The notes under the pieces are model-generated. The model searched no databases. It saw only the letters and a list, made by a program, of their open reading frames with translations, and had not been told where the DNA came from. A DNA stretch of 64,000 nucleotides, from contig QQUE01000008.1 of NCBI GenBank assembly GCA_008501765.1, forward strand, positions 186,001 through 250,000, in the 5' to 3' direction. The translations under genes were made by a program, and so were the position numbers. The stretch comes from Calditrichota bacterium (lineage in GTDB: Bacteria > Zhuqueibacterota > Zhuqueibacteria > Zhuqueibacterales > Geothermadaptataceae). This document shows, one piece after another, positions 1-9,017 of this stretch (positions within the stretch are counted from its first letter, which is position 1; the number at the start of each line of letters is the position of its first letter).

Positions 1-2
1 AG

Positions 3-569
3 ATTAACCAGATTCTTGAGGACGTGCTTTCTGTTGCCAACACGAATTTTCGTGGCAAATATATTTTTGCCGGACTTTATACGAATACGCGTCCGTATGT
101 TGAAACAAAGAACGCAGAAGGCAAAATCGAAAGTTTCGGCGCTGCCAATGATTCAAGTGGCAGCATCAGCCGCGCAATTGATGAGGGTATCAATGTACAA
201 ATTAATGTGCCGGGGCAAAGTGTTTTTAATCTGACTGATGGCCCGTTAGCGACCTTAATGACATTGCGCGATTCTTTATACAACAATGATGTCGATGGAA
301 TCCAGGAATCTCTCGATTCACTTGACGCGGCGCTGGAATTGTCGCTCACTTCGAGAACGGAGTTGGGTTCAAGAATGCAACGCATGGAAACGACTCAGTT
401 TTTTCAAGAGTCGATGGAAGTAAACTATACCTCGTTAATATCAGAAATTGAAGATGCGGACTATGCAGAACTTTCAATTCGTTTGGCAACAAGCGAAGCA
501 GGATACCGTGCAGCGATTGCAACTTCAGCACGAATTGTACAAACAAGCCTGGTAGATTTGTTGACCTAG
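3..569 (+). CDS. flgL: Flagellar hook-associated protein 3 (FlgL), C-terminal part
   Basis: This is the hook-filament junction protein, a flagellin-like structural subunit exported by the flagellar type III apparatus. The frame is open to the left edge, so only the last ~189 residues are visible. The GTG at 24 used by the ORF track is internal. The stretch NTNFRGKYIFAGLYTNTRPY resembles the FlgL core, where a G-x-Y-x-F-(A/G)-G motif is typical. The last ~60 residues form the amphipathic flagellin C-terminal helix (ISEIEDADYAELSIRLATSE). The stop lies 12 bases before fliW, so the two are probably co-transcribed. A plain flagellin is the alternative, but gene order flgL-fliW-csrA favours FlgL. 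Confidence 0.88.
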   Translation: MNQILEDVLSVANTNFRGKYIFAGLYTNTRPYVETKNAEGKIESFGAANDSSGSISRAIDEGINVQINVPGQSVFNLTDGPLATLMTLRDSLYNNDVDGIQESLDSLDAALELSLTSRTELGSRMQRMETTQFFQESMEVNYTSLISEIEDADYAELSIRLATSEAGYRAAIATSARIVQTSLVDLLT

Positions 570-581
570 GAGAAATAAACT

Positions 582-1058
582 ATGGTTCCAAAAGTGAGTG
601 TTAAGGAAGGCATTGCAGATAATCAAGAACATACACTCGAACATAAGCGACTTGGTGAAATTACATACCGGGATGAAGATATCATAACTTTGCCCCAGGG
701 ATTGCTTGGCTTTGAGAAAAGGAAGAACTATGTCGTAATTGATCGTGAAGATTATTATCCATTCGTCTGGATGATTAACACAGATGATCCAAATACCAGC
801 TTTGTCATGGTGAATCCCCTGTTATTTCACCAGGAGTATAATCCCAATGTTACAAAGCGTGATTTGAATGAAATTGAAATTGACAATCCGCAAAGCTTGT
901 TAATGTATGTTATTATAACGTTGAAACCTGATGCTTCACAATCAACCGCAAATTTGCGCGCTCCAATACTGATTAACATCGCAAAAAAACTTGGTAAACA
1001 GTTAGTATTACTCGATGATCAATACTCTACTAAACACCGGATTCTCAATCCTAAATAA
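582..1058 (+). CDS. fliW: Flagellar assembly factor FliW
   Basis: FliW is a cytoplasmic protein that binds flagellin and also binds CsrA as a non-competitive antagonist, which links filament assembly to translation of flagellin mRNA (established in Bacillus and Campylobacter). The 158-residue product has the family hallmarks: an early LPQGLLGFE motif, then YVVIDREDYYPFVWMINTDD and a LLMYVIITL strand. The start ATG follows an AGGAGA ribosome site. It sits between flgL and csrA, the classic order. An N-terminal extension of ~20 polar residues precedes the conserved domain. Identification is secure. Confidence 0.95.
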   Translation: MVPKVSVKEGIADNQEHTLEHKRLGEITYRDEDIITLPQGLLGFEKRKNYVVIDREDYYPFVWMINTDDPNTSFVMVNPLLFHQEYNPNVTKRDLNEIEIDNPQSLLMYVIITLKPDASQSTANLRAPILINIAKKLGKQLVLLDDQYSTKHRILNPK

Positions 1059-1082
1059 ACCGTCTTTCCAAAAGGAGTTTGT

Positions 1083-1346
1083 ATGCTAGTCCTGACACGG
1101 AGGTTGGGAGAAACAATTGTCATCGGCGACGATATAACAATCAAAATTGTTGATATACACGGAAAACAAATTCGGATTGGAATCGAGGCTCCAAAAGAAG
1201 TTAGTGTCTACCGTGGTGAAATATATGAACGAATTATGCAAGAAAATAAAGCAGCCGCTGAAGCAGCCAATGTCCAAAATGAAGATGTCACAGATAATAT
1301 GAGAAAACTTCTGCAGCAAAAAACCATTCCTGCAAAAGATGAATGA
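1083..1346 (+). CDS. csrA: Carbon storage/translational regulator CsrA
   Basis: CsrA is a dimeric RNA-binding protein that recognises GGA-containing hairpins in mRNA leaders and represses translation. The 87-residue product begins [18 protein letters not shown] and continues with [19 protein letters not shown], which contains the RNA-contacting beta-strands and the conserved Arg of the VYR motif. A tail of ~25 residues beyond the core (rich in Ala and Asn) is longer than in enterobacterial CsrA; long tails are common in species with FliW. A strong AAGGAG site precedes the ATG. It is probably the last gene of the flgL-fliW-csrA unit, since a terminator follows directly. Confidence 0.96.
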   Translation: MLVLTRRLGETIVIGDDITIKIVDIHGKQIRIGIEAPKEVSVYRGEIYERIMQENKAAAEAANVQNEDVTDNMRKLLQQKTIPAKDE

Positions 1347-1351
1347 TCTCC

Positions 1352-1375
1352 GGGAACTTTGAAGTTCCCTTTTCT
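1352..1375 (+). terminator. Intrinsic terminator after csrA
   Basis: GGGAACTTTGAAGTTCCC forms a 7-8 bp perfect stem with a tiny loop, followed by TTTTCTCTT. It begins 5 bases after the csrA stop and separates the flagellar operon from the glycosylation island. Confidence 0.7.
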
Positions 1376-1522
1376 CTTCCAGACCGGCCATCCCACAACT
1401 CAATTCTTTTTACTTTCCCTTTTAAAATCCCTTCTTATTTCTTGATTTTTACCTTTTGTTGAGGCTAAACAATGCAAACCCTATCTCTCTGTTTGTTGTG
1501 AGATTAAATCGGATTAACATGC

Positions 1523-1549
1523 TCAAGTTGTCAGTCCGCTCTCCGATAA
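1523..1549 (+). promoter_or_regulatory. Sigma-28 (FliA)-like promoter upstream of the glycosyltransferase gene
   Basis: TCAAGTTG, then 11 bases, then TCCGATAA. The enteric sigma-28 consensus is TAAAGTTT-N11-GCCGATAA, so spacing is exact, with 6/8 matches upstream and 7/8 in the -10. A transcript would start near 1557 and leave a ~48-base leader before the ATG at 1605. This would place the glycosylation island under late flagellar control. Confidence 0.6.
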
Positions 1550-1604
1550 TACTTCAGACATCGATGTATTACATCCCTTAATTTACTCATCCCCGAAGGT
1601 TCAA

Positions 1605-4600
1605 ATGGTTGTAACAAATCTGATTGCTGAAGCAGAAAAATTATTTTTAGATGGTGATGTTGAACGTGCCCGTACTCAGTTTGAAGAAGCACTTGACGAG
1701 TACCCTTTTCATGCGGAAATATTGAATAATCTCGGCGTTATTGCTCATAATTCGGGAGATCCGTATACGGCTGAAGCTTATTTTTTACGAGCCATTGAAA
1801 ATGATGCGGATTCCCCCGACGGTTACCTGAATTTGTTACCTGTTTTGTGTGAGATTGGCAGTGTCACCCGGGCTGTCCTGCTGTCTAATTCGATGCTCGC
1901 TCGGTTCCCCGAATCCGAAGACGTTTTGCAGCAAATCAAAGATGTTGAGAAGTTCATTGTTGAGGATTTTGCGACAAAAATCCCCAATTTGATGGCTACC
2001 TACTGGCACGATCGAAATATTCTCAACTACAGTGAATCGTTTCAACAAATGCTTTTGCCAATACATGATAACAGAACACCTGCTGCTTCCGGGAATCTGA
2101 TTGGCGCTCTGGCCCTGGCCGCAGAAAATGATGATTATATCGCTGCGTGCAAGCAAATTTTAGCTCAAGTTGCGGGTGAAAAACTATCGCAATTGGAAAA
2201 CCTGTTTTTCGCGTGCTTTTGGTATGCGGCTAACCGAATTTACGAGAGCCGATTGTACGCATCCTACATTTTGGATGATGAGAATTACGGCCATTTCGCC
2301 CGCGCACTTTTTGATGCCAGCCTATCAAAAGAAAACAGTCAAACGGTTGCTAAAGCCTATAAACATATCCTCGTAATAATGGATGAGGGAATCGGCAACA
2401 TGGTAATGCTGACACCAACTTTGCAAGCCATTCATCAGCGTTTTCCAATGAGCAAGATATCGGTTCTGTGTTCAAAAACTTCGGCGCAGATTATCGATGG
2501 CCTGTCGTTCGTCGACGCAACGATGCAAAAGTGGAGTGATGAAAAATTTGATCTCACCTTAGGCTCGATTTGGGCGCAGACATCGTTATCTAAATATGAT
2601 AAGAAATTAGAGAAACAATCGACATTTACATTTTCGAGCCAGTTGAAAATCGGCGTCGATCATGAGGTGGAAGCAAACCTGCGTTTGGCTAATTTTTTAG
2701 GGTATTCAGGCAATATTCCAATCCCGCAAGTGAGCACAGAATCCTGTGAAATTATTGATTTGGCAGATCGTGAATTGGCCATTCTGGCGAATACAACTGT
2801 AAATAATAACGGCTGGGAAAGGAAACGCTGGCCGCACTATCGCGAGCTCGCCGCGAAATTAATTGCGGATGGGTACCAGGTTGCTGTCATCGGTGGGGAT
2901 GATGAAGCGGGAAAATTTCCGGAAAACTATTGGCCCGCTGGCGTGCAGAATTTACAGGGAAAATTGAGCCTGCAGGAAACGGCTGGTGTGATTGAAAAAT
3001 CGACATTGGTTATTGGCAATGACAGCGGACCGGCACACATCGCAGCAGCTTTGGGCGTACCGACTTATGTTTTATTCGGGGCGTCAAATATTTCCAAGAA
3101 TAAGCCTATCGGTAAAAATGTCCATGTGCTCACGAAAGATCTCCCTTGCAGTCCATGTCAATATACGGATCGGTGGGAAAAATGTACGGACTGGCGATGT
3201 ATGGCTGCAATTTCTGCGAATTGGGTCTTCGACCGGATAAAAGGACGTTCAAATCCTGTTCAGTGCACGTTGGCAGGAAAGAATACAGAGAAATTATCTA
3301 TTATTCGAAAAGACAATAAATTATTCGTGAAAAATGAGCAGGTCGAAGAACCACTGCGCATTCATTTGGTCGGCAAGGGTGTGACAAATTTCCCCTGGGG
3401 AATGGAAACGGAAATGATGCGCGTTTTTGAAAAAATGGGATGCGAGGTCATTCAGACGGACTATGTCGCTCATGCCAACGATTTTGCTGCCCGGTTCTTT
3501 CGCCCTGCGCATCTGATGCTCGTGTTTCGCGGCAGTGGCATTCCGGGCGAACTGATCGAGCGTGTTCCGTGCAAAACCGTGCTCTGGTACCAGGATGATG
3601 TTTTCGCAGCCGGGCATGTGCCCCGCGATTTGGCCTTCAATGCACGCTATTTTGATCATGTTTACACATTCGATTTTAATGCCATCGAAGAATACAAAAA
3701 GTATGGTGTTCGTGAAATTGATTGGCTGCCGCTGGGTGCAACACCGGAAATTTATAACAAGCAATTTTTACCTAAAAAATACGATATCAGCTTTGTTGGC
3801 AATGTTTACCCCAACCGCAAAGCCCTATTCCAAAGACTGGAAAAGAAGTTCAATTTATTCGTCACGCAGGCGTTTGCCAAAGATGCGGCGAAGATTTACA
3901 ACGAATCCAAAATTGTGTTAAATCTGGGCATCGGCAAAACCGGAATTCAGCAACGGGTTTTCGAAGCACTTTGCTGTGGCAGCATGCTCTTCACTAACGA
4001 AATTCCAGAAGACGGGCAACTGTTCAAAGACATGCAACACCTTGTTTATTTTAATGATAATAATATAGAAGAGTTGCTGTCCTATTATCTGGAAAATGAG
4101 GATAAACGGGAAGAAATCGCCTTGGCGGGTTATCGCAAAGCAGTTTCTGAAAATACATTCGCCCATCGGGCTGAACAGATTTTACGCGATCATTTTAGAT
4201 TTGCGAATACAGCGAACCAGTCAAATCAATCCCTAAAAATAAACCGGGACCGTGTTGCCATCCCGGGATTTGTACCGGTAAAAGTTGACGAATTACAGTC
4301 AAAATTGCAGCAGCGAAAATTGCGCATATTCGCGGCTTTCCGCCAGTTTAACTGGGAAAATGAAAACTTACAACCGGCGCTGGAGAAATTCGGTGAGGTG
4401 ATCCGCTACGATTGGCATCCGCACTATTGCCAGTACAACCAAGATTGGCACCAGCGCGAAAAGCATGAAATGAACCAAAAGTTATTTAATCAGGTTCGGG
4501 AAGCGCACTTCAACGGTGGGGTGGATGTGTTTTTTGGTTATCTCTCCGGGCGGCTGGTTTTTCCGGGCACCATCCGCGCGATTCGAAAATTGGGCATCCC

Positions 4601-5300
4601 GGCAATCAATCTTTATCTCGATGACGTCAAAGGATTTTGGGGCAATTTTGAACCGACCGGTTTCAGCAGCATGATTGATATTGCCGGTGCATTTGATCTT
4701 GGCTGGACAAATTACCGGGAAGCCCAAAGTTGGTATGCTTCACAAGGGACGGACACCATTTTTCTACCCAGTGGCGCCAATCCGGAAATTTACAAACCAG
4801 TAAATCCGGAAACTGCGCGTGATATCGATGTCCTTTTCATTGGACAAAAATACGGCCGTCGACCGAAAATAATTCAATTTTTGCAGGACAACGAAGTCGA
4901 TGCGCAGGCCTACGGCAAAGGCTGGGAAAACGGCGAAGTTTCCATCGAAAAAATGATTTCTCTTTACAGCCGTGCTAAAATCGTTCTCGGCATGGGCGAA
5001 GCATCCATCGGCGGGGCAAAAAAGATGCAGATCAAAGGCCGTGATTTCGAGGTGCCGATGGCCGGGGCACTCTATTTAACACAGGCAAATGCTGAACTGC
5101 AGCCTTATTTTGAAATTGGCAAAGAAATCGATGTTTATGAAAATGATGGTGATTTGCTGAAAAAAGTAAAGCATTATTTGAGCAAACCGGCTGAGGCAGA
5201 GAAAATACGGCAAAATGCCCGGCGCCGCTGCATGGATGAGCATTCCTGGGAAGCCCGATTCGGGATGGCATTTGAAAAATTAGTTGAGGTGTTGGCCTGA
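1605..5300 (+). CDS. Giant multidomain protein: TPR + GT9 + two CgeB-like glycosyltransferases
   Basis: This 1231-residue cytoplasmic protein combines four parts. Residues ~1-130 form TPR-like helices (LFLDGDVERARTQFEEAL). Residues ~250-560 are a heptosyltransferase-like GT9 domain, starting ILVIMDEGIGNMVMLTPTL and containing the nucleotide-sugar motif GNDSGPAHIAAALGVPTYVL plus the typical CSPCQ cysteine segment. Residues ~583-880 are a CgeB-like GT-B unit (VFEALCCGSMLFTNE). Residues ~905-1225 are a second, divergent CgeB-like unit (LRIFAAFRQFNWEN). It is the first gene of the island and lies behind a sigma-28-like promoter; GAAGG precedes the ATG. TPR fusions are common among transferases that glycosylate flagellins, so a role in building the flagellar glycan is likely, but acceptor and sugars are unknown. 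Confidence 0.85.
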   Translation: MVVTNLIAEAEKLFLDGDVERARTQFEEALDEYPFHAEILNNLGVIAHNSGDPYTAEAYFLRAIENDADSPDGYLNLLPVLCEIGSVTRAVLLSNSMLARFPESEDVLQQIKDVEKFIVEDFATKIPNLMATYWHDRNILNYSESFQQMLLPIHDNRTPAASGNLIGALALAAENDDYIAACKQILAQVAGEKLSQLENLFFACFWYAANRIYESRLYASYILDDENYGHFARALFDASLSKENSQTVAKAYKHILVIMDEGIGNMVMLTPTLQAIHQRFPMSKISVLCSKTSAQIIDGLSFVDATMQKWSDEKFDLTLGSIWAQTSLSKYDKKLEKQSTFTFSSQLKIGVDHEVEANLRLANFLGYSGNIPIPQVSTESCEIIDLADRELAILANTTVNNNGWERKRWPHYRELAAKLIADGYQVAVIGGDDEAGKFPENYWPAGVQNLQGKLSLQETAGVIEKSTLVIGNDSGPAHIAAALGVPTYVLFGASNISKNKPIGKNVHVLTKDLPCSPCQYTDRWEKCTDWRCMAAISANWVFDRIKGRSNPVQCTLAGKNTEKLSIIRKDNKLFVKNEQVEEPLRIHLVGKGVTNFPWGMETEMMRVFEKMGCEVIQTDYVAHANDFAARFFRPAHLMLVFRGSGIPGELIERVPCKTVLWYQDDVFAAGHVPRDLAFNARYFDHVYTFDFNAIEEYKKYGVREIDWLPLGATPEIYNKQFLPKKYDISFVGNVYPNRKALFQRLEKKFNLFVTQAFAKDAAKIYNESKIVLNLGIGKTGIQQRVFEALCCGSMLFTNEIPEDGQLFKDMQHLVYFNDNNIEELLSYYLENEDKREEIALAGYRKAVSENTFAHRAEQILRDHFRFANTANQSNQSLKINRDRVAIPGFVPVKVDELQSKLQQRKLRIFAAFRQFNWENENLQPALEKFGEVIRYDWHPHYCQYNQDWHQREKHEMNQKLFNQVREAHFNGGVDVFFGYLSGRLVFPGTIRAIRKLGIPAINLYLDDVKGFWGNFEPTGFSSMIDIAGAFDLGWTNYREAQSWYASQGTDTIFLPSGANPEIYKPVNPETARDIDVLFIGQKYGRRPKIIQFLQDNEVDAQAYGKGWENGEVSIEKMISLYSRAKIVLGMGEASIGGAKKMQIKGRDFEVPMAGALYLTQANAELQPYFEIGKEIDVYENDGDLLKKVKHYLSKPAEAEKIRQNARRRCMDEHSWEARFGMAFEKLVEVLA

Positions 5301-5362
5301 AATGCAGCCGAGGAAATTTAACTATCCAATATTAGCAACGTACGATTTTATCCGAGAATAAA

Positions 5363-6493
5363 GTGGAAAAAAGTGAAATTAAGAAAGCCATAATCACCGG
5401 AATTACCGGGCAGGACGGCAGCTATCTTGCCGAACTTCTACTCGAGAAGGGCTATGAAGTCCACGGGTTGGTGCGACGCAGCAGCTCATTCAATACCCAC
5501 CGTATCGAGCATCTGTTTCAGGATCCCCACGAAAAAGATGTTCGCTTGCATTTGCACTACAGTGATTTATCCGACTCGAGTAATTTGGCGCGGTTGCTTT
5601 ACCACATCAAACCTGACGAAGTCTATAATCTCGGCGCGCAAAGCCATGTGCGCGTGAGTTTCGATATGCCCGAGTTTACAGCCAACGTGACAGCGATGGG
5701 CACGGTGCGCCTGCTTGAAGCCATCCGTGAAACCGGGATTGACACACGTTTTTATCAGGCATCCAGCAGCGAAATGTTCGGCCGCGTGCAGGAAGTTCCG
5801 CAAAAGGAAACGACCCCATTTTACCCCTGCAGCCCTTATGGTTGTTCAAAAGCATTTTCCCACTGGACGACGGTCAATTACCGCGAAAGTTACGGTCTCT
5901 TTGCTGTCAGCGGAATTTTATTCAACCACGAATCGCCGCGCCGGGGGCAGACATTTGTAACGCGCAAAATTACCCGGGCGGTCGCTAAAATTAAGGCTGG
6001 ATTGCAAAACGAACTTTTTCTCGGCAATCTCGAGGCGAAGCGGGATTGGGGATATGCGAAAGAATATATCGAGGCAATTTATTTGATGATGCAGCACGAT
6101 CAGCCGGATGATTTTATTCTCGCGACGGGGGAGACGCATACCGTAAAAGAATTTGTCGAACTGGCATTTGAAATCGCCGGGCTCGATTGGCAGAAATATG
6201 TGAAGATTGACAAGCGCTATTTTCGCCCCACCGAAGTTGATTTGCTCATCGGGGATGCGCGCAAAGCGAAAGAAAAACTGGGCTGGCAGGCCCGTACTAA
6301 ATTCGAAGATTTGGTGCGGCTCATGGTTACCTCTGATATTAAATTATTGCTGCAGCAGCTCGCAGGCGAACAAGACGTGCATGTCGTTGATACACCAGAA
6401 TTTATGAGCAACGATTTGGCCGTACAAACTATGCCTGTTTCAAGCGAAAATGGAATAAGCCGTGAAGATGCACTGGAAAGATTAACGAAATGA
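5363..6493 (+). CDS. gmd: GDP-mannose 4,6-dehydratase
   Basis: Gmd converts GDP-mannose to GDP-4-keto-6-deoxymannose, the branch point to GDP-fucose, perosamine, rhamnose and colitose. The 376-residue product is a short-chain (extended SDR) enzyme. The NADP motif is [20 protein letters not shown], the serine/glutamate loop is SSSEMFG, and the catalytic pair is Y159-x3-K163 (YGCSK). The family signature [17 protein letters not shown] is intact. The start is a GTG with only a weak upstream site. A ~30-residue tail after the fold is unlike typical Gmd. It overlaps the next gene by 4 bases, indicating coupled translation with the enzyme that probably uses its product. Confidence 0.95.
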   Translation: MEKSEIKKAIITGITGQDGSYLAELLLEKGYEVHGLVRRSSSFNTHRIEHLFQDPHEKDVRLHLHYSDLSDSSNLARLLYHIKPDEVYNLGAQSHVRVSFDMPEFTANVTAMGTVRLLEAIRETGIDTRFYQASSSEMFGRVQEVPQKETTPFYPCSPYGCSKAFSHWTTVNYRESYGLFAVSGILFNHESPRRGQTFVTRKITRAVAKIKAGLQNELFLGNLEAKRDWGYAKEYIEAIYLMMQHDQPDDFILATGETHTVKEFVELAFEIAGLDWQKYVKIDKRYFRPTEVDLLIGDARKAKEKLGWQARTKFEDLVRLMVTSDIKLLLQQLAGEQDVHVVDTPEFMSNDLAVQTMPVSSENGISREDALERLTK

Positions 6494-7701
6494 TGCCTGA
6501 ATTTAAAACAGCACTATCGCGGAAGCAAATTGGTGTTGGCTGTTTGCAAATATCTGATTTGGCACGGCACTATATTGACGAAGCGCTTGATGCCAACCGG
6601 TTGTCGATCGGACCGTTTGTGCATCGCTTTGAAGATGAATTTGCACAGAGCCACGGCTGTCGATTTGGAATTATGGCGAACAGTGGCACTTCGGCATTGC
6701 AAATTGCGCTCGCAGCCTTAAAAGAAAAATACGGCTGGGATGATAACGACGAAGTCATAGTTCCCGCGATCACATTTATTGCAACGTCAAATGTGGTTAT
6801 TTATAATCAGCTTAAACCAGTTTTTGTCGATGTAGACCAGTTTACGTACAATATTGATCCCGAGGTGATTGAAAAAGCGATCACCCCGCGAACCCGGGCG
6901 GTAATTCCGGTGCATCTCTTTGGCCTGCCATGCGATATGCAGCCAATTATGGAAATTGCCCGCGCAAAAAATCTCGCTGTTCTCGAAGATTCCTGTGAAA
7001 CCATGTTTGCAAAATATCGTGGGCAGTCCGTCGGTTCATTCGGTGATGCAGCCTGTTTTTCGACATACGTTGCTCATATTCTCGTCACCGGCGTTGGTGG
7101 ATTGGTGACATGCAATAATCCGGAAATTGCAACGATGTGCCGCAGTTATCTTGCTCACGGCCGCGATGAAATTTACCTGGATATCGACGCTGATAAAAAT
7201 GCTGATGCAAATCTGGCGAATATCATCGATCGCCGATTTTCATTTGTACGGCTCGGCCACAGCTTCCGGCCAACAGAACTGGAAGGCGCTCTGGGATTGG
7301 CGCAATTGCAGGAAAGCGAAGACAATATCAACAGTCGGCGAATGAATGCCCAGTATTTAACCAGGAATCTCACGCCATTGATCGCAAAGATACAGCTCCC
7401 GGTAACGCCGTTCGAGCGTGAACATTCATTCATGATGTATCCGATTTCCGTTTATAAAAAAGGGGAGAGGGAAAAACTGTGCCTGCACCTGGAAAAAAAT
7501 GGCATTGAAACACGCTACGCTTTTCCGTTGCTCACCCAGCCGGTTTACAGAAAAATGTTTGATCAAAATATGGATGATTTTCCTGTCGCTAAAACTGTTG
7601 GGGAAAATACATTCTATATCGGTTGCCATCCGGAGCTGGAAACAAGTGATTTGGATTATATCGTTGAAAAATTTAATGAATTTTATCAAACCACAAATTG
7701 A
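6490..7701 (+). CDS. DegT/DnrJ-family PLP enzyme with His replacing the catalytic Lys (ColD-like 3-dehydratase)
   Basis: The 403-residue product has the sugar aminotransferase fold: [12 protein letters not shown] near residue 60, the [11 protein letters not shown] region, and the glycine loop [11 protein letters not shown]. Where aminotransferases have the PLP-linking lysine (S-F-x-x-x-K), this protein reads FSTYVAH, giving His196. A His at this site is the hallmark of GDP-4-keto-6-deoxy-D-mannose 3-dehydratase (ColD) and of the CDP-sugar enzyme E1; these remove the 3-hydroxyl instead of transaminating. It has no C-terminal iron-sulfur cysteines of the E1 type. Gmd directly upstream would supply ColD's substrate. 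Substrate assignment is inference; the His substitution is seen directly. Confidence 0.82.
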   Translation: MMPEFKTALSRKQIGVGCLQISDLARHYIDEALDANRLSIGPFVHRFEDEFAQSHGCRFGIMANSGTSALQIALAALKEKYGWDDNDEVIVPAITFIATSNVVIYNQLKPVFVDVDQFTYNIDPEVIEKAITPRTRAVIPVHLFGLPCDMQPIMEIARAKNLAVLEDSCETMFAKYRGQSVGSFGDAACFSTYVAHILVTGVGGLVTCNNPEIATMCRSYLAHGRDEIYLDIDADKNADANLANIIDRRFSFVRLGHSFRPTELEGALGLAQLQESEDNINSRRMNAQYLTRNLTPLIAKIQLPVTPFEREHSFMMYPISVYKKGEREKLCLHLEKNGIETRYAFPLLTQPVYRKMFDQNMDDFPVAKTVGENTFYIGCHPELETSDLDYIVEKFNEFYQTTN

Positions 7702-7733
7702 TCACAGACAATCGATCAAATTTAAGGATTAAA

Positions 7734-8765
7734 ATGAGTACAAAATCGCAAACAATAGCTGTATTAGGCGCAAACGGCTTTGCCGGCCGCCATATTTGTC
7801 AGTCATTATTGGAAAAAGGTGAAATCGTTCACGGTTATTCGCGTTCTTGCCCCGAAGCGCTGCTGCAAAATGGCAATTTTACTTATTATGAATGCGATAT
7901 ATCCAAAGCAAACTCACTGGAAGGCAGTTTGCAATATGACTGCCTGATCAACGCTACAGGACGGGTCGCGGGAGTGGGCTATAATTCGCACCATCATCGC
8001 GAAATGGAAACAGGCAATTTTCTTTTAATGATGAATGCTGCCGATTTAGCCTACGAACAAGCAAAATACTTTATTCAGATTTCATCGGCATGTGTTTATG
8101 CCAACGAAGTAAGCGAAGGCGCTGATGAAAGCCAGGGTTTTGTCGATTTACCTGATCCTGCGAATCGCGGCTACGGCATTGGCAAACGGAAAGGCGAAGA
8201 ATATACAAAGTTGCTTTTTGCAGGGCAATCCCGCGCTTTCACCATAATTCGGCCTTACAATCTCTATGGCCCGGGCGATGACTTTTCTGAAAAATCACAC
8301 GTCATTCCAGCATTGATTAACAAATTATTGTTTGAGGAAAATGTGGATGTCTGGGGGGACGGCACTCAGTTACGGGAGTTTGTTTACGTCAAAGATTTGG
8401 CCGGATGTATTTCACAAATTGCGGCGGAAAAACCGAATGGCGTGTTCAATATTTGCGGTGGAAAAGAAAATATCCTGTCAATCCGGGAGCTCGTCACCGA
8501 ATTGGAGAATATCATCCAATCGGGTAAAAATATATCTTTTGGCGACACAGGGCATACGGGCCAAATACGCAAGTATGGCAATAATAAAAAAATGCAGGAT
8601 TTAGGCTTACGATTGCAAACACCGATTGACATCGGACTTCGTGAAACTGTTTTGTGGCGCTTGCAAACATTGGAAAATCAACCCGAATTCGTCGATGCAA
8701 TTGTCGATAATTCTCCGCAGGCGCAAAATGAAAATCAAGCCAAAGGTGTTACATCCGAGTCTTAA
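7734..8765 (+). CDS. NAD(P)-dependent epimerase/reductase, GDP-fucose synthase/ColC-like
   Basis: This extended SDR protein (343 residues) has the nucleotide motif GANGFAGRHI, the serine strand ISSACVYA and a YGIGK catalytic pair. The stretch NLYGPGDDF...SHVIPALI and VWGDGTQLREFVYVKDLAG closely matches the GDP-L-fucose synthase (GMER) signature. In a pathway with Gmd and a ColD-like dehydratase, the expected role is ColC: epimerisation at C5 and reduction at C4 to give GDP-L-colitose. The ORF track starts at a TTG (7698), but the ATG at 7734 has an AAGGA site 6 bases upstream and is the better start. Telling ColC from GMER or a 4-reductase needs biochemistry. Confidence 0.8.
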   Translation: MSTKSQTIAVLGANGFAGRHICQSLLEKGEIVHGYSRSCPEALLQNGNFTYYECDISKANSLEGSLQYDCLINATGRVAGVGYNSHHHREMETGNFLLMMNAADLAYEQAKYFIQISSACVYANEVSEGADESQGFVDLPDPANRGYGIGKRKGEEYTKLLFAGQSRAFTIIRPYNLYGPGDDFSEKSHVIPALINKLLFEENVDVWGDGTQLREFVYVKDLAGCISQIAAEKPNGVFNICGGKENILSIRELVTELENIIQSGKNISFGDTGHTGQIRKYGNNKKMQDLGLRLQTPIDIGLRETVLWRLQTLENQPEFVDAIVDNSPQAQNENQAKGVTSES

Positions 8766-8842
8766 ATGTTAATTCGCTAAGATATTATTATTTATAGAAA
8801 TAAAGTTATTGTTATTTCTGTGTCTGCGCCTTCCGACCTACT

Positions 8843-8868
8843 TAAATATCAATCGATTTCGCCGATAA
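8843..8868 (+). promoter_or_regulatory. Possible second sigma-28-like promoter
   Basis: A perfect sigma-28 -10 element GCCGATAA is preceded by TAAA at a spacing of 14 bases (consensus 15). It lies in the 252-base gap before the Maf-like gene, ~150 bases upstream of its ATG. The -35 half is poor outside TAAA, so this is weaker than the promoter at 1523. Confidence 0.4.
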
Positions 8869-9017
8869 AAAAGAAGTCTGATTATGCTTTCGGGTAAATT
8901 AAAAATGAAGTTCTCGCAAGCACATCATACAGATTTAAAAATATAAGTTGTGCCAAAATCGTGCGTCAATTTAAAAGTTTTTCAAACTCTTTCTATAAAA
9001 ACAGGAAATTTTAACCC

